Made by a program: the position numbers and the translations under genes
Assembly (NCBI GenBank): GCA_002428455.1
Contig: DIWL01000010.1
Location: 1 to 33,557 of the forward strand
Source of the DNA: Anaerolineaceae bacterium UBA6107
GTDB taxonomy: Bacteria > Chloroflexota > Anaerolineae > Anaerolineales > Anaerolineaceae
DNA length: 33,557 nucleotides
Direction: 5' to 3'
The notes under the pieces: model-generated
Databases searched by the model: none
Told to the model about the DNA's origin: nothing
The model's input: the letters and a program-made list of their open reading frames with translations, nothing else
In this document: positions 23,187-31,103 of the stretch, piece by piece
Position numbering within the stretch: position 1 is the stretch's first letter
Layout of the letters: each line of letters starts with the position of its first letter

Positions 23187-23852
23187 CTACCCCGCCCCGG
23201 CGATCACCACGCAGTATTCCCCCCGCAACGGTTCCTTATTTAGATCCACGATCACGGAACTGATCGTTCCCCGGTAAACTGTCTCAAACTTCTTGGTCAA
23301 GTCGTTGGCTACCGCGCACTTTCGGTCCCCGAAAACGGCTAACGCGTCCTCCAGAAAAGCCAACAGTCTGTATGGGCTTTCGTAAAAGATCAGCGTGTGC
23401 GGTGAGACCAAATCAATTTCCAGCCAACGTTTACGCGCTGCACTCTTGCGCGGGGGAAATCCGCGAAATGTGAAGCTGTGCACCGCCAACCCTGAAAGCA
23501 CCAACGCCGTGATCAGCGCTGTTGGTCCGGGGATTGCAGACACAGGGATATCCTGTTCCAATGCACTGCGCACCAATGTGAACCCTGGATCTGAAATGGC
23601 CGGTGTACCGGCATCCGTGACCAGCGCAACCACTTTCCCTAACGCCAGGAATTCCATTACTTTCGGTAGTGCCCGCGTTTCGTTGTCTTCACGGAACGAG
23701 ATCTGCGGCTTTTTGATACCAAAGTGATTCAACAGGAAACCCGTTTTTCGGGTGTCTTCACTCACCACCACATCAGCTGACTCCAGTGCCGCCAGCGCCC
23801 GTTGTGAGATATCTCCCAGGTTTCCTATTGGGGTTGCGACCATGATCAGCAT
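23187..23852 (-). CDS. rsmI: 16S rRNA (cytidine-1402 2'-O) methyltransferase RsmI
   Basis: A 221-residue tetrapyrrole-methylase-fold enzyme. Motifs are VATPIGNLGDISQRAL at the N-terminus, VVSEDTRKTGFLL, SFREDNE, VTDAGTPAISDPG, IPGPTALITALVLSGL and FRGFPPRKSAARK with FYESPYRL. It modifies the ribose of C1402 in helix 44. It lacks most of the C-terminal extension of E. coli RsmI (286 residues), ending at EYCVVIAGAG, a short form seen in other phyla. AAAGGA lies upstream of ATG 23852. It converges on the transporter gene with 14 bp between the stops. Confidence 0.92.
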   Translation of the reverse strand: MLIMVATPIGNLGDISQRALAALESADVVVSEDTRKTGFLLNHFGIKKPQISFREDNETRALPKVMEFLALGKVVALVTDAGTPAISDPGFTLVRSALEQDIPVSAIPGPTALITALVLSGLAVHSFTFRGFPPRKSAARKRWLEIDLVSPHTLIFYESPYRLLAFLEDALAVFGDRKCAVANDLTKKFETVYRGTISSVIVDLNKEPLRGEYCVVIAGAG

Positions 23853-23910
23853 GTTTTTTTCCTTTCAGGCAGTATATCATGAGTTGGGCTTGTGATTTTG
23901 AAAGGTGGTT

Positions 23911-23946
23911 ACTATTTGTTGAAAAGAAACCACTATTTGTTATAAT
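23911..23946 (+). promoter_or_regulatory. Promoter with direct repeats, first response regulator
   Basis: TTGAAA (23919-23924), a 16-bp spacer and TATAAT (23941-23946). ACTATTTGTT occurs twice (23911-23920 and 23932-23941), exactly 21 bp apart (two helical turns), so both copies face the same side of the DNA. OmpR/PhoB-type regulators bind direct repeats, which makes autoregulation plausible. The 5' untranslated region is about 90 nt. Confidence 0.6.
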
Positions 23947-24043
23947 AAAATTACTTTAATTTACACATTTATTTACCAATAACCAACCAACAGCCGGTTG
24001 ATTATCGTCAGGTTAACCATCCAGCGTAGAGTCCGGAGCAGGT

Positions 24044-24832
24044 ATGTCTGAAAAAGAGAGAATAACCTCATCACCCAGGAACAACTTCGAAGATATGGGC
24101 ATCGATCTGGACGAACAGCAACCAGTGAACCGTAAACGCGTCCTGGTGATTGATGATGAACCTGCCAGCGTAAACCTGCTGAAACGCATCTTCATGAGCA
24201 ACGGTTTCAATGTGTCCGGTGCCTTCAGCGGACAGGAAGCCTTAAAAAAGCTCAACGAAATTCATCCCTCGCTTGTGATCCTCGACCTGCTCATGCCGGA
24301 AATGAACGGTGAGGAAACACTCACGGCGATTCGCCAGGTGATGAATGTTCCGGTGATTGTCCTGTCGGCGGTGGATGACAAAAATAAGATCGTGAAGATG
24401 CTTCAAGGTGGTGTCGATGATTACATCACCAAGCCTTTCGACGAAGTTGAGTTGCTTGCGCGCGTCAATGCTGTCCTGCGTCGGGCGGAACGTTACACAC
24501 CTGATCACACGTACTCCTTCCCTTCGATCTCACTCACGGTTGACCTGGATACCTATGAAGTGATTTATTGCAACACGCGCATCCAGTTGACCGGTAAGAT
24601 GTTTGATGTGCTCGCCCTGCTTGCCCGTAACGCTCCCAAGGTGGTTAATTACCAGGAGTTAACCCTGAAAGTATGGGGTGAGAACACCCCGGCAGTCCGA
24701 AACCGCTTAAAGTACCTGGTCTACTTGCTCAGAAAAGAATTCGTGGCGATCGAACCCTCTTTTGAGGTTTTCGAGAACATCGATCGGCTCGGTTACCGCC
24801 TTTGCTCTAACGGAAATCAAACCATTACATAA
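24044..24832 (+). CDS. OmpR/PhoB-family response regulator 1 (orphan)
   Basis: A 262-residue two-domain regulator. A 30-residue N-terminal extension precedes the receiver domain (about 31-145) with the acidic pair Asp37/Asp38, phospho-acceptor Asp81 in VILDLLMPEMNG, Ser108 in VLSAVD (the usual Thr/Ser switch) and Lys130 in DYITKPFD. The winged-helix DNA-binding domain (about 155-257) ends ENIDRLGYRL. No histidine kinase is adjacent, so the signal is unknown. A paralogue follows 108 bp downstream; both share the motif GIDLD before the receiver. Its 3' end overlaps the -35 region of the second regulator. Confidence 0.87.
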   Translation: MSEKERITSSPRNNFEDMGIDLDEQQPVNRKRVLVIDDEPASVNLLKRIFMSNGFNVSGAFSGQEALKKLNEIHPSLVILDLLMPEMNGEETLTAIRQVMNVPVIVLSAVDDKNKIVKMLQGGVDDYITKPFDEVELLARVNAVLRRAERYTPDHTYSFPSISLTVDLDTYEVIYCNTRIQLTGKMFDVLALLARNAPKVVNYQELTLKVWGENTPAVRNRLKYLVYLLRKEFVAIEPSFEVFENIDRLGYRLCSNGNQTIT

Positions 24833-24852
24833 TAATCATAAATAGGTATAAT
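24824..24852 (+). promoter_or_regulatory. Promoter of the second response regulator
   Basis: ATTACA (24824-24829), a 17-bp spacer and a perfect TATAAT (24847-24852). The -35 overlaps the stop codon region of the first regulator. Confidence 0.6.
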
Positions 24853-24940
24853 AAACTAAAGCATAACAGACACTGTGTCCAGGGGGTTTCCGAACATTGC
24901 GGCCAACCTTTGTGCAAAGTGTTAATACAAGGAGGGGATG

Positions 24941-25690
24941 ATGGGTAACAACACACACAATAAAACAGCCGCAGGTATCGATCTCGACGCGCTCCAGGGA
25001 GAGAAACGTACACGTATCCTGGTGATCGATGATGAAGCCGATACAGTAACCTTGTTGAAAATGATCTTCCAACGTGAAGGTTTCGATGTTTCTGGAGCAT
25101 TGAGCGGCAGCGAGGCATTAAGCAAACTCACCAATGTACAGCCCGCCCTGATCCTGCTGGACCTGATGATGCCCGGTATGGATGGCTGGGAAACCTTTAC
25201 GAAACTGCGCGAGCTCACCGACATCCCGGTCATTGTTGTCTCAGCTCTTGGTCAGACTGAAACCATCGTGAAAGCCCTCCAGATGGGCGTCGATGACTAC
25301 GTGACCAAGCCGTTCAACCAGGCAGAAGTGATTGCCCGCTCACAGGCTTTGCTGCGTCGTACTGGTGGCGTCAAGGAATTGAAACGACTCGTTTTCTCCT
25401 CCATAGAAATGGTTCTCGATCTCGATACACAGGAAGTCTTCTATCGCGGCGAGCGCATTCAGTTGACAGGAAAAATGTTTGAAGTGATGTTGATCTTGGC
25501 AAAAAGCGCTCCCAAAGTGGTTACGTACGATGAGATTACCACACAGATCTGGGGGCAAACCGGTGTCGCAGTCCGCAACCGTTTGAAATACCTCATCTAT
25601 CTGCTCCGCCAGGAGTTCAATCGCATGGATGGCGAATCAGGTATCATCCGCAATATCGATCGCCTCGGATACAAACTGCTGACCGAGTAA
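24941..25690 (+). CDS. OmpR/PhoB-family response regulator 2 (orphan)
   Basis: A 249-residue paralogue of the preceding regulator. An N-terminal tail with AGIDLDALQGEKR is followed by the receiver domain: Asp30/Asp31, phospho-acceptor Asp74 in LLDLMMPGMDG, Ser101 in VVSALG, Lys123 in DYVTKPFN. The winged-helix domain ends RNIDRLGYKLLTE. The similarity through the DNA-binding helix (AVRNRLKYLIYLLRQEF here, AVRNRLKYLVYLLRKEF in the first copy) suggests both bind nearly the same DNA sites. AAGGAGG (24929-24935) best suits ATG 24941; an ATG at 24938 is too close. No kinase gene is visible. A terminator follows. Confidence 0.87.
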   Translation: MGNNTHNKTAAGIDLDALQGEKRTRILVIDDEADTVTLLKMIFQREGFDVSGALSGSEALSKLTNVQPALILLDLMMPGMDGWETFTKLRELTDIPVIVVSALGQTETIVKALQMGVDDYVTKPFNQAEVIARSQALLRRTGGVKELKRLVFSSIEMVLDLDTQEVFYRGERIQLTGKMFEVMLILAKSAPKVVTYDEITTQIWGQTGVAVRNRLKYLIYLLRQEFNRMDGESGIIRNIDRLGYKLLTE

Positions 25691-25711
25691 GATTGGTTTT
25701 CCTGTAGATTG

Positions 25712-25736
25712 CCGGGGAGGTGCTCCCCGGTTTTTT
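25712..25736 (+). terminator. Intrinsic terminator after response regulator 2
   Basis: A 7-bp GC-rich stem (25712-25718 with 25724-25730), a 5-nt loop and T6. Confidence 0.9.
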
Positions 25737-25750
25737 CGTTAACCTACAGG

Positions 25751-25756
25751 TATAAT
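25751..25756 (+). promoter_or_regulatory. -10 box of lipA
   Basis: TATAAT lies 16 nt before the ATG of lipA, with AGGAG (25763-25767) as ribosome-binding site. No good -35 box, because the terminator occupies that position. Confidence 0.5.
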
Positions 25757-25772
25757 TGCGTCAGGAGACACT

Positions 25773-26708
25773 ATGCCAGCACAACCTACCCGTGACCGTC
25801 TGAACCCATCCTCGCTCGATACCCGGCCCAAACGCCGCCCTGACTGGATCAAAGTTCGTGTTCCTCATGGAGAGAATTACGATCAGATCCAATCTCTCAT
25901 GCGCCGCGCTTCGCTGCACACCGTTTGCCAGGAAGCTGGTTGCCCCAATATGGGGGAATGCTGGGGCAGCGGTACAGCCACATTCCTCATCCTGGGCGAT
26001 ATTTGCACGCGCTCATGCCGTTTCTGTGATGTCAAACACGGTCGGCCTGAACCTCTCGATTGGGAGGAACCGGAACGTGTCGCGCAGGCGGTTAAAGAGA
26101 TGGGTCTGCAGCACGCGGTGATCACTTCAGTCAATCGTGACGAGCGTGAGGACGGCGGGGCTCCCATTTTCGCCGCAATCATCCGCCGTATCCGCGAACT
26201 CCAGCCCGGTTGTTCAGTCGAAGTGCTCATCCCTGATTTCAAAGGCAGCCTGGACGCGCTGAAGATCGTCATGGAAGCCCGGCCGGAGATACTCAATCAC
26301 AATGTCGAAACTGTTCCGTCCCTTTTCAAGACGGTACAGCCCCAGGATCATTACGAATGGTCTGAAGCTGTGCTGCGCAATGCCAAGAAACTTGACCCCG
26401 ACACGCTGACCAAATCCGGCATTATGCTGGGGTTGGGCGAGACCCTTGAAGAGGTAAAAGCCGTTATGCGTGATCTGCGGGAGTGGGATGTGGATATCCT
26501 GACCATCGGTCAGTACCTGCAACCCAGCCGCCGCCACCTGCCCATCGATCGTTACTATACCCTGGAGGAGTTTGCCGCACTCAAGGCTTACGGTCTTGAG
26601 ATCGGCTTCAAGTGGGTCGAAAGCGCCCCGTTGGTTCGCTCTTCTTACCATGCTGCCGAACAGGTGCGCGCATTAAGTGCCATCCACCGCTCGCTGAATC
26701 CTGTGTAA
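25773..26708 (+). CDS. lipA: Lipoyl synthase
   Basis: A 311-residue radical-SAM enzyme that inserts two sulfurs into protein-bound octanoate to form lipoyl groups. The auxiliary iron-sulfur cluster cysteines are C52, C57 and C63 (VCQEAGCPNMGECW); the radical-SAM cysteines are C78, C82 and C85 (CTRSCRFC). The C-terminal VRSSYHA supplies the serine ligand of the auxiliary cluster. The usual TSVDRDDL reads TSVNRDER here, a mild deviation. LipB or LplA is not in the window. It is transcribed alone between a terminator and a convergent minus-strand gene. Confidence 0.95.
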   Translation: MPAQPTRDRLNPSSLDTRPKRRPDWIKVRVPHGENYDQIQSLMRRASLHTVCQEAGCPNMGECWGSGTATFLILGDICTRSCRFCDVKHGRPEPLDWEEPERVAQAVKEMGLQHAVITSVNRDEREDGGAPIFAAIIRRIRELQPGCSVEVLIPDFKGSLDALKIVMEARPEILNHNVETVPSLFKTVQPQDHYEWSEAVLRNAKKLDPDTLTKSGIMLGLGETLEEVKAVMRDLREWDVDILTIGQYLQPSRRHLPIDRYYTLEEFAALKAYGLEIGFKWVESAPLVRSSYHAAEQVRALSAIHRSLNPV

Positions 26709-26726
26709 TTCCCCCGGGATCTTACA

Positions 26727-27497
26727 CTAATACTTTTGCACTGCCTTAACTGCCAGCTCGAACAGCATCCGGCGCGAATCGCCGCGCCCGGGCCAACCGC
26801 GCATATCCCAGCCGTCCGGGTGGACAAGGTCGCCGCCGTACACGATCTGCCCCAGCTTAACCTCGCGGAATTGCGCCACCGCGAAGAACGTCGCCGCTTC
26901 CATCTCCACCACATCACAGCCTTCCACCAGCCGGCTCTTGCGCTTCCCCGGCGTTTCGCGGTAAAAGGCATCGGTGGTCCAGGTCTTGCCCAACCGGTAT
27001 TCCACCCCCTCTTCCCGGCAGGTTTCTTCCAGCACCTCCACCCCGTGCGGATGCGCCTTGACCTCGCGTGAGGGGGGAAAGTAGTGGTACGATGTGCCCT
27101 CGTCGCGCACTGCCGCGGTGAGCACCACCGGGTAACCGGGGTCGATCTTCTTATCCAGCACACCACAGCCGCCGCACACAATGTATTTCGTCACTCCCAC
27201 CGCTATCAGCTCCTCAAGGAAAGCCGCTGCCAGCGGCCCGCCCAACCCCGGGTGGAAGACCGTGACCGCTTCCTTCTCCCCGTTATAGCGGTACACCGGG
27301 TGCCGCCCCATCTCTGAGCGCAAGTCGCCGATATGAGTGAGTTTTTCCTCGTTCTTCAGCTGCTCGATCACATCCTGGAAGAAACACAGCACGCCTCTCG
27401 CGGGGATGGTCGTTCCCACGCCGATCTTGAAGGGATCGGGCATCGTGATCGAGGTGCGGTCTTCATCAAATTCCAAAATCGGATATTTTCTCTGCAT
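26727..27497 (-). CDS. Nucleoside phosphorylase (PNP/UDP family)
   Basis: A 256-residue phosphorylase-superfamily protein. Visible are the N-terminal strand segment FKIGVGTTIPARGVLCFF, the phosphate-binding region FHPGLGGPLAAAFLEELIA, the IVCGGCGVLDKKIDPG loop and the ribose-binding EMEAATFFAVAQF. This family cleaves purine or uridine nucleosides with phosphate. It resembles the uridine-phosphorylase side, but the base specificity cannot be read safely. It is the last gene of the minus-strand block, 12 bp after the AlkD-like pseudogene, and may be co-transcribed with the genes upstream of it. Confidence 0.82.
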   Translation of the reverse strand: MQRKYPILEFDEDRTSITMPDPFKIGVGTTIPARGVLCFFQDVIEQLKNEEKLTHIGDLRSEMGRHPVYRYNGEKEAVTVFHPGLGGPLAAAFLEELIAVGVTKYIVCGGCGVLDKKIDPGYPVVLTAAVRDEGTSYHYFPPSREVKAHPHGVEVLEETCREEGVEYRLGKTWTTDAFYRETPGKRKSRLVEGCDVVEMEAATFFAVAQFREVKLGQIVYGGDLVHPDGWDMRGWPGRGDSRRMLFELAVKAVQKY

Positions 27498-27509
27498 TCT
27501 TCTCCTCGT

Positions 27510-28187
27510 TCAGGACAATGGACCAAATTTGGCTTCGAATTCCTTCAAAGCGTCCCTCGCGATCCACCGTGCTGAGGGTTCGCTCCGTCCGGACAACCGC
27601 CTTGCGCATGCCACCGCTTGCTGCAGTAATGCGGGGCGCTTCTTGCCAATGTTGCGCAGCGCCCAGTTGACCGCTTTCTTAACGAAATTGCGCTCATCCC
27701 CGGCGTGTTTCTCGATCAGCGGTAGGAAAGTCTCCACCACTTCATCCGGGTACTGTTCTCCATTCCACGCGATCGCGGCGATGGTGGCAAACGCTGCCCG
27801 CCGCACATACTCCTCTTCACGCTCAGCCCACAACGGGATCATCTCAAGGATGCCATCGACATGGATGAAGAGATTGTCGGTTGCCTGGTCGCAAATATCC
27901 CACGAGTCGAATTCCTCCGCCCAGGCGTTCATCTGCTCCCTGGTTACCAGCTTCGGGTCATCCACCATGGTCGCCAACAACCGCGCGTCATGCACACCCG
28001 AAGCTCACAACTTCGCCGCCAGCTCATGGTCCCGCACACCCTTTGCCAGCTTGCGCAGGTCGTAGATCGATGTCCCCAGCATCTTCTCCCCGCGGATGCC
28101 AAAGCGCTGCTGCCCCTCCACGTTCACCGGGTTGGCCAGCGCATACAAGTGCTGCATCACTTCCTCATACGTTTTTTGTGTGCTCAT
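27510..28187 (-). pseudogene. AlkD-like DNA alkylation repair gene with an in-frame TGA
   Basis: The frame from ATG 28187 to the stop at 27510 spans 226 codons and reads as one HEAT-repeat DNA-alkylation-repair (AlkD/AlkC-like) protein, except for TGA at 28007-28005 (codon 61). The sequence around it is HELAAKL-stop-ASGVHDARLLATMVDDP, where relatives have a Trp (typically ELWxSGxHEARxLA). The lesion is thus a TGG-to-TGA change, one base. All 164 codons after it remain open and family-like (FVKKAVNWALRNIGK), so the change is recent, a sequencing error, or read through. TGA is used as a normal stop by several neighbours. The 5' end overlaps the upstream DNA methyltransferase gene by 23 bp. Confidence 0.8.
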
Positions 28188-29016
28188 GGTTGACCCATTC
28201 GATGTCCTCGATGCCGTCAAACCGCTTCGCCATCACCGCCAGCGCCTGCGGGTTGTCGTCCGCCAGGATGAACTTGCGCCCCAGCTCCAGGCATGCCGCG
28301 CCCGTCGTACCGCTGCCGGCGAAGAAATCCAGCACCGTCTCGCCCGGGTTGGACGAGGCCGCGATGATGCGCCGCAGGATGCCCAGCGGTTTCTGCGTGG
28401 GATACCCCGTGCGCTCGCGCCCGTTGGTCGGCACGATGGTGTGCCACCACGTGTCCGTCGGGAGTTTGCCGCGCGCCGCCTTCTCCGGCCCCACCAGCCC
28501 CGGCGCCATGTAAGGAATGCGCTCGATGTCTGTGTAATTGAAAGTGTAATGGTCCGGATCTTTGGCATACCACAGGATGTTATCGTGCTTGGGCGGCCAC
28601 TTGCGCCGCGTGCGGGCGCCGTAGTCATACGCCCAGATGATCTCGTTCAGAAAGCTCGCTCGCCCGAAGATCTGATCCAGCAGCACCTTGCAGTAATGCA
28701 CCTCTCGGTAATCGATGTGAAAGTACAGACTGCCCGCCGCGCTGAGCACCCGCCGCGCTTCCACCAGCCGCGGCTCGATGAAAGCGATGAAGTCATCGAA
28801 AATATCGTTGTACTCCAGCGACCCCAGCTTGATAGTCTCGTAGCGCTTGCCCTGGAAGCCCACCCGGTCGCCGTTCTCCGCGCGTTGCGTGCGCAGCCGG
28901 GTGCGCGCCTGCGCCTTGCCCGTGTTGAACGGCGGATCGATGTAGATCAGCTCCACCGCTTCGTCCGGCAGGCTGCGCAGCAGCTCCAGGTTGTCGCCGT
29001 AATAGATCCTGTTCAT
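28165..29016 (-). CDS. Adenine-type DNA methyltransferase, beta class, orphan
   Basis: A 283-residue site-specific DNA methyltransferase. The catalytic motif IV DPPFNTG (27-33) comes first and the SAM motif LDFFAGSGTTGAACLELGR (229-247) is near the C-terminus, the order of the beta class (as in CcrM). DPPF favours N6-adenine as target; N4-cytosine is possible. YPTQKP (205-210) is motif X. The region between (about 115-200) should hold the target-recognition part (RKWPPKHDNILWYAK). No restriction endonuclease is adjacent, so it is a solitary methyltransferase in this view. Its 3' end overlaps the AlkD-like gene, suggesting joint transcription. Confidence 0.88.
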   Translation of the reverse strand: MNRIYYGDNLELLRSLPDEAVELIYIDPPFNTGKAQARTRLRTQRAENGDRVGFQGKRYETIKLGSLEYNDIFDDFIAFIEPRLVEARRVLSAAGSLYFHIDYREVHYCKVLLDQIFGRASFLNEIIWAYDYGARTRRKWPPKHDNILWYAKDPDHYTFNYTDIERIPYMAPGLVGPEKAARGKLPTDTWWHTIVPTNGRERTGYPTQKPLGILRRIIAASSNPGETVLDFFAGSGTTGAACLELGRKFILADDNPQALAVMAKRFDGIEDIEWVNHEHTKNV

Positions 29017-29056
29017 CCCGTCACTCCGCTCATATTCCGCTCGCCTTACCTTTCCC

Positions 29057-29476
29057 TTATTCCCCGATGATCTTCACCAGCACCCGCTTGGAGCGCCGGC
29101 CGTCGAACTCGCCGTAGAAGATCTGCTCCCAGGTGCCGAAGTCCAGTCGCCCGTTCGTCACCGCCACCACCACCTCTCGCCCCATGACCTGGCGTTTGAT
29201 GTGCGCGTCGGCGTTGTCCTCACCCGTATCGTTGTGCCGGTATTGCCCCACCGGCTCGTGCGGTGCGATCTTCTCCAGCCAGGCGTCGTAATCGCGGTGC
29301 AGCCCGCTCTCGTCATCATTGATGAAAACCGACGCCGTAATATGCATCGGGTTGACCAGCACCAGCCCCTCGCTGATGCCGCTCTCGCGCAGGCAGGCGT
29401 TCACCTGCGGGGTGATGTTGACGAACCCCCGCCGCGAGGGCAGGTTCATGATCAGTTCTTTCCGGTAACTTTTCAT
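29057..29476 (-). CDS. YjbQ/UPF0047 family protein
   Basis: A 139-residue protein of the YjbQ family (secondary thiamine-phosphate synthase activity has been reported for members). Signature residues appear in GFVNITPQVNACL, NPMHITASVFINDDE, YRHNDTGEDNADAHIKRQVMG and NGRLDFGTWEQIFYGEFDG. The full family length is present. A purine-rich ribosome-binding site precedes ATG 29476. It lies 40 bp upstream of the methyltransferase gene on the same strand. The cellular role of the family remains unclear. Confidence 0.9.
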   Translation of the reverse strand: MKSYRKELIMNLPSRRGFVNITPQVNACLRESGISEGLVLVNPMHITASVFINDDESGLHRDYDAWLEKIAPHEPVGQYRHNDTGEDNADAHIKRQVMGREVVVAVTNGRLDFGTWEQIFYGEFDGRRSKRVLVKIIGE

Positions 29477-29554
29477 TCTCCGCTCTCCTTACTGTCTGAT
29501 TTTACACCAATGCCCGTTCCAACGCCGCGCCGCCACGCCCCGCAGCGGACGCGA

Positions 29555-29580
29555 AACGCGGAGCGCAGGCGCTCCGCGTT
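29555..29580. other. 12-bp perfect inverted repeat, possible terminator of the lipoprotein gene
   Basis: AACGCGGAGCGC (29555-29566) pairs with GCGCTCCGCGTT (29569-29580). On the minus strand it lies 19 nt beyond the lipoprotein stop and is followed only by TTTCGCG, so any terminator function would be weak. Confidence 0.45.
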
Positions 29581-29599
29581 GATCATCCCCACTGATGCG

Positions 29600-30577
29600 C
29601 TACTGCGCCGGGTTCTCCCAGAATTTCATCTCGTCAAACTTCACCGTGTACTTGCTCGTGGTCACCGAGCGCACAAAGGTGCCAAAGAATCCCGCCTTGA
29701 AACTGCCGTCGGTCGTTTCGCCTTGCGGCACACCGTTCATGTAAATGCTGATCTTGTTGCCCACCGCCATCACACCCAGCCGGTTCACCTGGTTGGCGCC
29801 CTTCTTGATGTCCGTCGATTCCTTCCAGTTGATCAGGATCTCCGCCTCGCCCTTGGGCTTCACGTTGCCGTCCCACTTCCACAGGCGCAGGTAGCCGTCG
29901 CAGGTCACCTCGTACAGGTAGCCCTGGGTGGGTTCCTTGAACACCGGTACGCGCAGGATGATGCCGTAGGAGTCCTTGGCGTCGCACGTCCCCGAGTTGA
30001 CCGTCAACTCGATATAGCTGTTGGTCTGCTGCGTCACCATCGGCAGGCGCCAACCCGCCATCGTGGTCAATCCGGTCATCTGCATGTACCCGTCCTTGAA
30101 ATTCACGGTGATGTAGTCATCCGCGCCGGTCGGCCAGGCCCATTTCTCGTAGGTGTCAAATGGATCGACGCTGCTGGGCGTGCCCAGCTTCTTGACCGGA
30201 TCCGTGTCGGGCACCACCGCTGTGGGTGTCACAGTGGGTTGCCCGGTCGCTTCCGGCGTGACCGTCTCTCCGGCCACCACTTCGGTCGTCTCGGGCTCTG
30301 CGGTGGGTTCCGTAGTCGCCTCCACCGGTTCGCTGGTGGCTACCACTGCGGTCGGCTCCACGGGCGTCGCGGTCGGTTCCGGTGCTGCCGGCATCGGCGT
30401 GGAGGTCGCCGGGAAGGCGATCTCCGTCGTGGGCGTTGTCATCGTCGCCAGCAGCTCCGCCACCCGCGTCGCCATCTCAGCATCGGTGACAGGATCATCA
30501 TTGCCGCGCAGCGGAAAACCGCTGCAAGCGCTCAGCGCAAGGGTTAACACAATAATTACCGGGATGAGTTTCTTCAT
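29600..30577 (-). CDS. Lipoprotein with Thr/Pro-rich linker and lectin-like domain
   Basis: A 325-residue secreted lipoprotein. A signal peptide with lipobox LSAC (Cys18) is followed by a linker rich in Thr, Pro, Glu and Ala (about 45-130), then a C-terminal beta-sandwich domain (about 135-325) with WAWPTGADDYITVNFKDG, SYGIILRVPVF, GYLYEVTCDGYLRLWKW and GFFGTFVRSVT, resembling concanavalin-like / 3-keto-disaccharide-hydrolase-like (DUF1080) domains. Linkers of this type are common in Chloroflexota surface proteins. I start at ATG 30577 (AAGGAG 6 nt upstream); an in-frame ATG at 30595 lacks a site. Ligand unknown; carbohydrate is plausible. Confidence 0.8.
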   Translation of the reverse strand: MKKLIPVIIVLTLALSACSGFPLRGNDDPVTDAEMATRVAELLATMTTPTTEIAFPATSTPMPAAPEPTATPVEPTAVVATSEPVEATTEPTAEPETTEVVAGETVTPEATGQPTVTPTAVVPDTDPVKKLGTPSSVDPFDTYEKWAWPTGADDYITVNFKDGYMQMTGLTTMAGWRLPMVTQQTNSYIELTVNSGTCDAKDSYGIILRVPVFKEPTQGYLYEVTCDGYLRLWKWDGNVKPKGEAEILINWKESTDIKKGANQVNRLGVMAVGNKISIYMNGVPQGETTDGSFKAGFFGTFVRSVTTSKYTVKFDEMKFWENPAQ

Positions 30578-30614
30578 GTTCAGCTCCTTATTCATCTGGC
30601 AGCCGAGGGTGACC

Positions 30615-31103
30615 TCAACCTGCTTTATATCCGATCTTGCGCAAAAAGTCCTTGCGCCATTTCACATCCGCTTCCGTTTCAAACCCCTTCGGCTCTTCGC
30701 CTTCCACCACGCCCATGATCCCGCGTCCGCGCCCGTTGTCATACACGATGACCTCGGTGTCGTTGGCGGTGGCGCAGAAGATGTTGCACACCTCGGGGAT
30801 GTTCTTGACCGTGTTCAGCACGTTGATGGGGAAATACCCCTCGCCGAGCATGATGATGAAGCAGTGCCCCGCGCCGATGAGCATGGCGTTCTCACGCGCC
30901 AGGTCGGTCAGCAGCTCGTCCGTCCCGGAGGAGCGGATCAGGCACGCACCCGAGGCTTCGCAGAACGCCAGCCCGAACTTGATGCCCGGCACCGCGCCCA
31001 CCAGCGCTTCGTGGATATCCTCAACCGTCTTGATGAAATGCGACTGTCCGAGGATGAAATTCAGATCGGCAGGTTTCTTGATCGCGATATTTTCAAATTC
31101 CAT
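30615..31103 (-). CDS. Adenosine-specific kinase family (DUF355)
   Basis: A 162-residue protein of the adenosine-specific kinase family first described in archaea. Blocks include IAIKKPADLNFILGQSHFIKT, FGLAFCEASGACLIRSSGTD, LARENAMLIGAGHCFIIML, FPINVLNTVKNIPEVCNIFCATAN and the glycine-rich VYDNGRGRGIMGVVEGEEPKG (quoted in part). The family is annotated by structure and limited biochemistry. ATG 31103 is chosen because AGAAGGGAG lies about 8 nt upstream; in-frame ATGs at 31109 and 31196 fit less well. It is divergent from rnz and 37 bp upstream of the lipoprotein gene on the same strand. Confidence 0.85.
   Translation of the reverse strand: MEFENIAIKKPADLNFILGQSHFIKTVEDIHEALVGAVPGIKFGLAFCEASGACLIRSSGTDELLTDLARENAMLIGAGHCFIIMLGEGYFPINVLNTVKNIPEVCNIFCATANDTEVIVYDNGRGRGIMGVVEGEEPKGFETEADVKWRKDFLRKIGYKAG

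Noticed and set aside
27510..28187. General recoding of TGA as Trp, or selenocysteine at the internal TGA
   Set aside because: TGA ends several intact genes here (for example at 18522, 19327, 21655), and the aligned residue in relatives is Trp, not Cys. No SECIS-like hairpin was looked for in depth.
28096..30547. Long plus-strand frames (324 and 448 codons) opposite the minus-strand block
   Set aside because: These are antisense shadows of GC-rich genes. The minus-strand proteins have clear family motifs; the plus-strand translations are Arg/His/Gly/Pro-rich without motifs.
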